Below, in pieces: positions 1 through 5,054 of a stretch of 5,538 nt of DNA. This DNA comes from Kiritimatiellia bacterium (GTDB taxonomy: Bacteria > Verrucomicrobiota > Kiritimatiellia > RFP12 > UBA1067), in assembly GCA_017405115.1 (NCBI GenBank), contig JAFRBA010000208.1, positions 1 to 5,538 on the forward strand, in the 5' to 3' direction. The notes below the pieces were generated by a model, which made no database searches, was not told the DNA's origin, and was given only the letters and a program-made list of their open reading frames with translations. A program made the translations under genes and the position numbers. The stretch's first letter is position 1. Every line of letters begins with the position of its first letter.

Positions 1-683
1 CGGTGCCGCAGCCAGCCCCGTCCGTCGCCGCGCCCGCCGCGTCGGCCATGCCCGCTCCTGCGCCCGTGCCGGTCGAGTTCGCGATTGAGCCGGACTCCCC
101 GCGGTCTCGGCCGTGGCGCTGGTTCCGCTACCTCGCGCAGAGCGAGTCTGGCTATCTGCTCATAGAGACGGATGCCGGCATAGTGACGATAAACCCGCAT
201 GCGGCGCGCGAGCGCGTCGCCTACGAGCGGCTGGTGCATGCCGACAAGACGCCGCCGACGGTGCAGACGCTCCTGATCCCGGAGACCGTGCAGCTTGGCC
301 CCGTCGACTTCGCGCGCGTGCGCGCGTCGCTCGAGACCATACAGAAGATGGGGTTCCAGCTGGAGGAGTTCGGCCGCGACACGTTCAAGGTGGATGCCGT
401 TCCGCAGCTCATCGGGGCCATCTCGCCCTCGTCGCTTCTTTCGACGATCGCGCGCGACCTTGCCGACGGCGGCGTGCGCCGAGGCGAGCGCTGGCGCGAG
501 GAGCTGATAGCGAAGTCCATCGCCCGCTCGTTCGCCGGCGCGTCGCAGGCGCTTACCGAGGAGGGGGCCGTGCGGCTGGTGGAAGACCTCTGCTCGTGCC
601 AGATGCCATATGTCTGCCCGCGCGGGAAACCCGTCATGATCTTCACGTCGACGCGCGAGCTCGACCGCAAGTTCGCCCGATGA
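1..683 (+). CDS. mutL: DNA mismatch repair protein MutL, C-terminal part (5' truncated by window edge)
   Basis: MutL couples MutS mismatch recognition to strand removal; the C-terminal region dimerises the protein and in many bacteria carries a nicking endonuclease. The reading frame is open from the left edge, and the GTG at 3 is not a credible start. Residues are counted from it. Residues 2-35 are a Pro/Ala-rich stretch matching the linker between the N-terminal GHKL ATPase (not in the window) and the C-terminal domain. Residues 36-226 are the MutL C-terminal domain: NPHAARERVAYE at 64-75 aligns with the DQHA(X)2E(X)4E motif, IAKSIARSFAGA at 169-180 with the ACR-type motif, CPRGKP at 205-210 with C(P/N)HGRP, and the protein ends in FAR (FxR motif). 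Several metal-site positions differ from consensus (D to N, Q to P, C to A, H to R), so nuclease activity is doubtful. G+C is high, as in the efflux genes. The family call is firm; the activity statement is inference. Confidence 0.9.
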   Translation, partial: VPQPAPSVAAPAASAMPAPAPVPVEFAIEPDSPRSRPWRWFRYLAQSESGYLLIETDAGIVTINPHAARERVAYERLVHADKTPPTVQTLLIPETVQLGPVDFARVRASLETIQKMGFQLEEFGRDTFKVDAVPQLIGAISPSSLLSTIARDLADGGVRRGERWREELIAKSIARSFAGASQALTEEGAVRLVEDLCSCQMPYVCPRGKPVMIFTSTRELDRKFAR

Positions 684-686
684 CCC

Positions 687-740
687 ATCGGGGCGCAGAA
701 CCGTGCCGCGCGGCTTCGCTCTGGGACTTTTGCGCCCGAT
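687..740 (+). repeat. Inverted repeat / hairpin just after mutL
   Basis: Arms 687-697 (ATCGGGGCGCA) and 731-740 (TGCGCCCGAT) are complementary apart from one bulged G. Pairing can extend by a G-U and two A-T pairs into 698-700/728-730, leaving a loop of about 27 nt. It begins three bases after the mutL stop, so it may help end the mutL transcript or protect its 3' end. No T-tract follows, so it is not called an intrinsic terminator. Confidence 0.45.
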
Positions 741-743
741 GCA

Positions 744-768
744 AGCCTGCGGTTGCCGTTCGCAGGCT
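744..768 (+). repeat. Perfect 8-bp inverted repeat enclosing the -35 box
   Basis: AGCCTGCG (744-751) and CGCAGGCT (761-768) are exact reverse complements around a 9-nt centre. The centre contains the proposed -35 hexamer (753-758) of the ATPase promoter. It could be a protein-binding site acting on that promoter or a small hairpin. Function is inferred from position only. Confidence 0.45.
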
Positions 769-781
769 GGTGTGGTATAAT
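753..781 (+). promoter_or_regulatory. Sigma70-type promoter with extended -10 for the ATPase gene
   Basis: The -10 box is TATAAT (776-781), a perfect consensus, preceded by TG at 773-774, giving the extended -10 form TGnTATAAT. Seventeen bases upstream lies TTGCCG (753-758), matching TTGACA at four of six positions. Transcription should begin near 788, leaving a leader of about 47 nt to the ATG at 835. The ATPase gene is therefore likely transcribed independently of mutL. Confidence 0.75.
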
Positions 782-825
782 ATCTCTGCTTTAAAGTAGC
801 GTGTAGTCACGCGTCAATGAAAAGT

Positions 826-830
826 GAGGT
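826..830 (+). promoter_or_regulatory. Ribosome binding site that decides the ATPase start
   Basis: GAGGT sits 4 nt before the ATG at 835. The in-frame ATG at 817, 18 bases upstream, has no Shine-Dalgarno-like sequence before it. This favours 835 as the true start; the GAGGT would then lie in the leader rather than inside the coding sequence. Confidence 0.6.
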
Positions 831-834
831 AGAT

Positions 835-2133
835 ATGGTGTTCAAGAGAAATGCCTACGTCAGACGGCTGATGTCAAGCCGGAACAACGGTTTTGTCAAA
901 ATCATAACCGGTGTCCGCAGATGCGGCAAGAGCTATCTTCTTTTCAACTTGTTCAAGAAGCGGCTTGTCCAGGACGGCGTTCGTCGAGAGAACATAATCG
1001 AGGTGAAGCTCGACGAAGGCCGCAATGAGAAGTTGCGCAACCCCAGGGTGCTCGAGGAGTTCGTACGCCGTCGCGTGAGGTCGAAGCGTGAGCGTTATTG
1101 CGCATTCATCGACGAGATTCAGTACTGCTATGAAGTTCCGCTTGCGGACAATCCGAAGATCATGTTCACGTTCTACGATACCTTGAACGGCCTCATGAAA
1201 ATCAGCAATCTTGACATATATGTGACAGGATCCAATTCACGATTGCTTTCAAAGGATGTGGCGACGCATTTTCGCGATCGCGGAGAGGAGGTTCAGGTTC
1301 ATCCTCTCACCTTCGCGGAGGTGCACGAGGCGTTCAAGGGCGATATGTACCGGGAGTGGATGGCGTATCTGACGTTCGGCGGGATGCCTGGCGCGCTTCT
1401 GAAGAATACGGAAGAGGAGAAGAGGCGCTATCTCGCTGGATTGTTCAGAACCACATATCTCCGTGACATCGTGGAGCGCTACAATCTCAAAGACGATTAT
1501 GCGCTTGGGCGGACAGTTGACATTGTCGCATCTGTTGCGGGGAGTCTCACAAATCCCACGAAACTCGCCCATGCGATGCAGAACGAACTTGGCGTTCGCA
1601 TAAGCATTCCGACCGTTAAGAACTATCTTGGGTATCTTGAAGACGCCTTTCTGTTCCGCAAGGCCGACAGGTTCGACGTGAAGGGGAAGCGCTATCTGGA
1701 TTATCCCGCCAAATACTATGCGGAAGACGTTGGTCTGCGGAATGCACGGCTCAATTTCCGGCAGATTGAGCCGGATCATCTGATGGAAAACGTGATATTC
1801 AGCGAATTGGTGGCAAGAGGCGCAAATGTTGACGTCGGTGTGGTGGATACGGAAGTCGTCAAGGACGGTGTTCGCCACAGGAGGCAACTTGAAATAGATT
1901 TTATCGTAAACCTCGGCCTTGGAAAGATCTACATACAATCTGCATACGCCATGAATTCTGAGCGAAAGAAGTCGCAGGAGACGGCTTCACTGGAGAAAAG
2001 CGGAGATTCGTTTAGGAAACTTGTGATTCTTGGCGTGCCTCAGCCCAGGTATACGGATGATAAGGGAATCACATACATTGGCGTCATGGACTTTTTGCTT
2101 GATCCTTCAGTTTTAAACGCCCTGATTGCTTGA
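835..2133 (+). CDS. AAA_14 / DUF4143-type P-loop ATPase with C-terminal restriction-like domain
   Basis: Predicted 432-aa cytoplasmic ATPase of a family widespread in gut and mobile-element-rich bacteria; its cellular role is not established. Numbered from the ATG at 835, the Walker A motif TGVRRCGKS is at 25-33, the Walker B motif CAFIDEIQ at 89-96 and a sensor-1-like strand YVTGSNS at 129-135. HFRDRGEEVQVHPLTFAE (145-162) matches the conserved R-G-R/D-G-E-x-x-x-x-P-L-x-F stretch of the family. A winged-helix-like region follows (about 235-275). The C-terminal DUF4143 region resembles a PD-(D/E)xK fold: ENVIFSEL at 318-325, EIDFIV at 353-358 and YIQSAY at 366-371, where the usual E-x-K is Q-S-A, so cleavage is unlikely. 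The start at 835 is chosen for its RBS and because MVFKRNAYVRRL fits the family N-terminus; 817 is the alternative (438 aa). No partner gene lies beside it. It has lower G+C and more A/T-ending codons than its neighbours, with its own promoter and terminator, suggesting horizontal acquisition. Confidence 0.88.
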   Translation: MVFKRNAYVRRLMSSRNNGFVKIITGVRRCGKSYLLFNLFKKRLVQDGVRRENIIEVKLDEGRNEKLRNPRVLEEFVRRRVRSKRERYCAFIDEIQYCYEVPLADNPKIMFTFYDTLNGLMKISNLDIYVTGSNSRLLSKDVATHFRDRGEEVQVHPLTFAEVHEAFKGDMYREWMAYLTFGGMPGALLKNTEEEKRRYLAGLFRTTYLRDIVERYNLKDDYALGRTVDIVASVAGSLTNPTKLAHAMQNELGVRISIPTVKNYLGYLEDAFLFRKADRFDVKGKRYLDYPAKYYAEDVGLRNARLNFRQIEPDHLMENVIFSELVARGANVDVGVVDTEVVKDGVRHRRQLEIDFIVNLGLGKIYIQSAYAMNSERKKSQETASLEKSGDSFRKLVILGVPQPRYTDDKGITYIGVMDFLLDPSVLNALIA

Positions 2134-2146
2134 CCCAACGCCGCCC

Positions 2147-2179
2147 CGCCGAGGATATGCTGGCGATTCATCCTCGGCG
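2147..2179 (+). repeat. Inverted repeat after the ATPase gene, 10-bp perfect arms
   Basis: CGCCGAGGAT (2147-2156) and ATCCTCGGCG (2170-2179) are perfect reverse complements around a 13-nt loop. It starts 13 nt after the ATPase stop. There is no T-tract behind it, so it is not itself a terminator; it could stabilise the transcript end, bind a protein, or be part of a dispersed intergenic repeat. Confidence 0.55.
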
Positions 2180-2188
2180 CCAACGGGT

Positions 2189-2217
2189 AGGCGTAGCCTT
2201 GGCGAAGGCGGATGCCT
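2189..2217 (+). repeat. Second, interrupted hairpin in the ATPase 3' region
   Basis: The inner stem GCCTT (2196-2200)/AAGGC (2205-2209) closes a 4-nt loop. The outer stem AGGC (2189-2192)/GCCT (2214-2217) flanks a small internal loop. It lies between the 2147-2179 hairpin and the terminator. No known RNA family is recognised. Confidence 0.35.
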
Positions 2218-2222
2218 GGTGC

Positions 2223-2253
2223 GGCGGGCGGGCTTCGGCCCGCCCGCCTTTTT
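2223..2253 (+). terminator. Strong intrinsic terminator with UUCG tetraloop
   Basis: An 11-bp G+C-only stem, GGCGGGCGGGC (2223-2233) with GCCCGCCCGCC (2238-2248), is closed by the very stable C(TTCG)G loop and followed by five Ts (2249-2253). It ends the ATPase transcript and insulates the downstream efflux promoter. It is oriented for the + strand only, since no T-tract exists on the other side. Confidence 0.93.
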
Positions 2254-2311
2254 ACATTTCTACGTCATGGACAAGTGGCGGACTTGCCTGCGAACAGCGG
2301 GGTGGGGCCCC

Positions 2312-2341
2312 TTGACATACATACCCGAAAGTATGTATAAT
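2312..2341 (+). promoter_or_regulatory. Near-consensus sigma70-type promoter of the efflux operon
   Basis: TTGACA (2312-2317) and TATAAT (2336-2341) both match consensus at all six positions, with an 18-bp spacer. Start of transcription is expected around 2347-2349, immediately before the ATG at 2350. Such a strong promoter with a palindrome in its spacer is typical of a gene set kept off by a repressor and switched on by a ligand. Confidence 0.9.
2317..2338 (+). promoter_or_regulatory. Palindromic operator between -35 and -10
   Basis: ATACATAC (2317-2324) and GTATGTAT (2331-2338) are perfect 8-bp inverted arms around a 6-nt centre, CCGAAA. The palindrome covers the last base of the -35 box, the whole spacer and the first three bases of the -10 box, so a bound protein would exclude RNA polymerase. 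The ACATAC/GTATGT half-sites resemble the E. coli AcrR operator (TACATACA...TGTATGTA, from memory), pointing to a TetR/AcrR-family repressor. No such gene is in the window. The palindrome is seen directly; the regulator class is inferred. Confidence 0.78.
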
Positions 2342-2349
2342 AGCGGCAA

Positions 2350-3780
2350 ATGAGTGTTAGAGTAATCAGCGTGTCCGTTGCCCTCGCCGTGGCGATGGGC
2401 TGTTCGACGATTCGGAACGCGCGCGACGCGCAGGATTCCGTGGCGGCGAAGGGCTTGGGGGAGACTCCGCAAGTCTCAAAAGTCGATTTCCGCGGGCGCA
2501 GCCTCGAGTGGCTGGTGGGCTTCGCGATGACGAACAGGCCGTCGGTCGTCGCCGCGAGACTCGATGTCGAGGACGCGCGTCTCGCGATGAAGACAATCGC
2601 GGCCGACGCGCCGCTCGTGAGCGAGACGCCGTGGACGGCGCTGGCGCTGTCGGCTTCCGGCGGGTACAGCGAGTCCAGCGGCGGCACATCGCTGAGGGAC
2701 CACCACTTCTCGACGAAGGGGAACGCGTCCGCGGCGCTGTCGCTCAACCTGCTTGTCTGGGACTTCGGGCGCTACGGCGCGCGTGCCAAGGCGCAGGCGG
2801 AGGCGGTCGTGGCGGCCGAGATCTCGCTGCTTAGGGAGGGCTTCCTCGTGTTCGAGGAGGTGTCGAGCTCGTATTTCTCGTTCCTCGAGAAGAACTCGCT
2901 TCTCGACGTCGCGCTCACGAACCAGGCACAGTACGCCGAGCGGCTGTTCCAGGCGGAGCGGCGGCTCGAGGCCGGCGAGGCCGACAGGCTGGACGTCCTG
3001 AAGGCCAGGCTCGACCTTGCGAGGGCGCGGCAGACCGCAGTCGCCGCCTCCAACCTGGTCGCGACCTCCGGCGCGAGGCTGATGGACGCCCTGGGCGTCG
3101 ATGCGTCGCGCGGAACGTGCGAGGAGGCGTTCGGCCACCTTGGCCTCGGGATGGACGAAGTGGCGCGCGCGTTCGCGCGCACGAACTACGGGGTCGGCGA
3201 GGTCTTCGACTTCGCGCGGACCAACGCGCCGTCGGTGCAGGCGGCCCGTGCGAGGCTGCGCGCTGCATCCCACGACGTCGACTACGCGATCGCGAACCTG
3301 ATGCCGGAGCTGTCGGCGTCCACGACGCTGAGCTGGGCGGACCCGCTCTGGTTCTGGCAGTGGGGCGCGTCGGCGGCCCAGTCGCTCTTCCAGGGGTTCC
3401 GCCGCACGACGGCGGTGGACAGGGCGGTCGTCGCCATGCGCAAGGCGGAGACGTCGGTCGACGAGGCGGAGCAGAGCCTCTCGGCAAACCTGGAGTCCGC
3501 CGTGGCGGTGCGCGACAACTCCGTCGAGGCGCTCAGGTGCGCAGTCGCGAGCGTGCGGAGCGCCAAGGAGAACCTCGACACGGCGCGGGAGCAGCTGCTC
3601 GTCGGGTCCGTGAGCCGCGTCGAGCTGTCGGACGCGATAGCGTCGTATTCGACGGCGCTCGGCGACAGCATCGTGGCGTTCTACGACGGGCAGCGCGCGG
3701 AGGCCGCCCTATTCGCGCTGGTGGGTAGGTTCCCGGTCTATTCGGAACGCATGGTCAAGGGAGGTGGAGATGAGGAGTAG
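2350..3780 (+). CDS. TolC-family outer-membrane efflux lipoprotein
   Basis: Forms the outer-membrane channel and periplasmic duct of a tripartite efflux pump; 476 aa, a normal length for the family. The N-terminus is a short lipoprotein signal peptide with Arg4, a hydrophobic run and a lipobox ending VAMGC (Cys18), so the mature protein is probably acylated like OprM/NodT-type channels. Two OEP repeats follow: about 51-247 (strand region LSLNLLVWDFGR at 130-141, long helix with EAGEADRLDVLKARLDLARA at 207-226) and about 283-459 (strand region SAAQSLFQGFRR at 341-352, helix with LLVGSVSRVELSDAIASYST at 416-435). Helices are Ala/Glu/Arg-rich, as expected for the coiled duct. The ATG at 2350 is the only possible start near the signal peptide, because an in-frame TAG lies at 2341-2343. 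There is no Shine-Dalgarno sequence, and the promoter places the mRNA 5' end at or just before this ATG. First gene of the efflux operon; overlaps the adaptor gene by 11 nt. Confidence 0.92.
   Translation: MSVRVISVSVALAVAMGCSTIRNARDAQDSVAAKGLGETPQVSKVDFRGRSLEWLVGFAMTNRPSVVAARLDVEDARLAMKTIAADAPLVSETPWTALALSASGGYSESSGGTSLRDHHFSTKGNASAALSLNLLVWDFGRYGARAKAQAEAVVAAEISLLREGFLVFEEVSSSYFSFLEKNSLLDVALTNQAQYAERLFQAERRLEAGEADRLDVLKARLDLARARQTAVAASNLVATSGARLMDALGVDASRGTCEEAFGHLGLGMDEVARAFARTNYGVGEVFDFARTNAPSVQAARARLRAASHDVDYAIANLMPELSASTTLSWADPLWFWQWGASAAQSLFQGFRRTTAVDRAVVAMRKAETSVDEAEQSLSANLESAVAVRDNSVEALRCAVASVRSAKENLDTAREQLLVGSVSRVELSDAIASYSTALGDSIVAFYDGQRAEAALFALVGRFPVYSERMVKGGGDEE
3760..3765 (+). 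promoter_or_regulatory. Ribosome binding site for the adaptor gene, inside the TolC gene
   Basis: GGAGGT lies 4 nt before the ATG at 3770, within the last codons of the upstream gene. It supports ATG 3770 over the in-frame GTG at 3764, which falls on the Shine-Dalgarno itself. The overlap suggests translational coupling of channel and adaptor. Confidence 0.75.
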
Positions 3781-5047
3781 CGTGTCTTTGGGCTCGGTCG
3801 CGCTCGCGGCCGCGCTTGTCGCAGGATGCGACGGAGCCTGGGAGAAGCCCGGCGGCGGCGCGCCGAGGTACCGCTACGCGCCGATCACCAGGGCCGACGT
3901 GGTGCGCACCGTCGAGGCGACCGGCACCATCACCCCGCGCAACACGTCGAAGGGCATACCGGTCGGCGCGCAGGTGAACGGCAAGGTGATCAAGATGTTC
4001 GTCGACTACAACTCCACGGTCACCAACGGGCAGGTCGTGGCGCTGATCGACCCGCTTGTGTACGAGGCGACCTACAAGAGCGCCGTCGCGCAGCTGCACG
4101 TGAACCAGGCGAACGTCAAGGTTCGCAAGGCGGCCATAAAGACGTGCGAGGCCGAGCTAACGCTGGCGGAGAAGACCTACGCCCGCAAGAAGAGCCTCAC
4201 GGAGAAGTCGATGGCGTCGGTAGCCGAGCTGGACAGCGCGGTGGAGGCCCTGGACAAGGCGCGGGCGAGTCTGGAGAGCGCAAAGGCCGGCCTTGCGAGC
4301 GCCGAGGCGTCGGTGGAGCAGAGCGAGGCGTCGGTAAGCAAGGCGTGGGCGGACCTCGACTACTGCACGATCCGCTCGCCGGTGAACGGCGTCGTCATAG
4401 CCAGGAAGGTGGAGGAGGGCGAGACGGTCGTCTCGTCGTACAACGCCGTGCCCGTCCTGACGATCGCGGAGGATCTCAAGATCGTCTGGGTCGAGGCCAC
4501 GGTCCCTGAGGCCGACGTGGGGAACATCAAGGAGGGCCAGGAGGTGACCTTCACCGCCGATGCGTACCGCCGCAGGTTCAAGGGCCGGGTCAAGCAGGTT
4601 CGCAAGGCCGCGACCACCACGAACAACGTCGTCACGTACCCCGTCATAATAGAGGCGGACAACCCGGACGAGCTGCTCTTCCCCGGCATGACCGCGACTC
4701 TCTCGATCGAGACGGCGCGCGCCGAGAACGCGGTGGTCGTCTCCGCCGCGGCGTTCAGGTTCCGCCCGAAGGAGGAGGACCGCGCCCCAGGCGAAGTCCC
4801 GCGCGGACGCAAGATATGGCTCGAGGGCGAGGGCGGCAAGCTGGTGCCGCACGTCGTGTCCGAAGGCGTCTCGGACGTCTCGTTCACCCAGATCTTGGGT
4901 GGCGAGAGCCTCGAGGGCAAGCAGGCCGTGGTGGGATACGAGACTGTCGCCACGCTTGCGGCGAAGGGTGACACGACGAATCCCTTCAAGCCGAAGTTCC
5001 CGCAGCGCAACAAGAACAAGGGCACCGCGCCGGAGCCGAAGAAGTAG
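3770..5047 (+). CDS. MacA-like periplasmic adaptor (membrane fusion protein), lipoprotein
   Basis: Links an inner-membrane transporter to the TolC-like channel. From the ATG at 3770 it is 425 aa. The signal peptide ends in the lipobox LVAGC (Cys20), so it is probably lipid-anchored at the inner membrane rather than by the N-terminal transmembrane helix of E. coli MacA. Domains in order: first membrane-proximal strand 36-60; biotinyl-lipoyl half 1 at 62-97 (GAQVNGKVIKMFVDYNSTVTNG contains the usual hydrophobic/Gly pattern); Ala/Glu/Lys-rich coiled-coil hairpin about 100-192; lipoyl half 2 at 198-235 (YCTIRSPVNGVVIARKVEEG, then LTIAEDL); beta-barrel about 238-315, with LLFPGMTATLSIE at 302-314; membrane-proximal domain about 320-398; then a basic, Pro/Lys-rich tail to 425. 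The TIRSPVNGVV signature and the long hairpin are characteristic of MacA/HlyD-type adaptors. An ABC ATPase 7 nt downstream makes a MacAB-type pump more likely than an RND one. Substrate unknown. Confidence 0.9.
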   Translation: MRSSVSLGSVALAAALVAGCDGAWEKPGGGAPRYRYAPITRADVVRTVEATGTITPRNTSKGIPVGAQVNGKVIKMFVDYNSTVTNGQVVALIDPLVYEATYKSAVAQLHVNQANVKVRKAAIKTCEAELTLAEKTYARKKSLTEKSMASVAELDSAVEALDKARASLESAKAGLASAEASVEQSEASVSKAWADLDYCTIRSPVNGVVIARKVEEGETVVSSYNAVPVLTIAEDLKIVWVEATVPEADVGNIKEGQEVTFTADAYRRRFKGRVKQVRKAATTTNNVVTYPVIIEADNPDELLFPGMTATLSIETARAENAVVVSAAAFRFRPKEEDRAPGEVPRGRKIWLEGEGGKLVPHVVSEGVSDVSFTQILGGESLEGKQAVVGYETVATLAAKGDTTNPFKPKFPQRNKNKGTAPEPKK

Positions 5048-5054
5048 CCGACAG

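Noticed and set aside
3..5. GTG at 3 as a true start of the MutL reading frame
   Set aside because: The protein would begin in the disordered linker and lack the ATPase domain; the frame is simply cut by the window edge.
684..816. tRNA, small RNA or CRISPR in the spacer after mutL
   Set aside because: The inverted repeats do not form a cloverleaf and there is no repeated unit with regular spacing; only hairpins and a promoter are supported.
817..834. ATG at 817 as start of the ATPase gene
   Set aside because: No Shine-Dalgarno precedes it, whereas GAGGT stands 4 nt before ATG 835 and the family N-terminus begins there; kept only as an alternative.
1249..1938. 229-codon open frame on the minus strand opposite the ATPase gene
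   Set aside because: Antisense to a clear AAA ATPase with intact motifs; no domain pattern or RBS supports it.
2126..2353. 75-codon + strand open frame after the ATPase gene
   Set aside because: It runs through two hairpins, the intrinsic terminator and the efflux promoter, so it would not be transcribed as one message; the peptide looks repeat-derived.
2476..3273. Long open frame on the minus strand (265 codons) opposite the TolC-like gene
   Set aside because: It lies antisense to a well-supported gene in GC-rich DNA, is extremely Arg-rich and shows no recognisable domain; it is a shadow of the + strand codon pattern.
3764..3769. GTG at 3764 as start of the adaptor gene
   Set aside because: The GTG is partly within the GGAGGT Shine-Dalgarno that serves ATG 3770, and the signal peptide fits the later start better.
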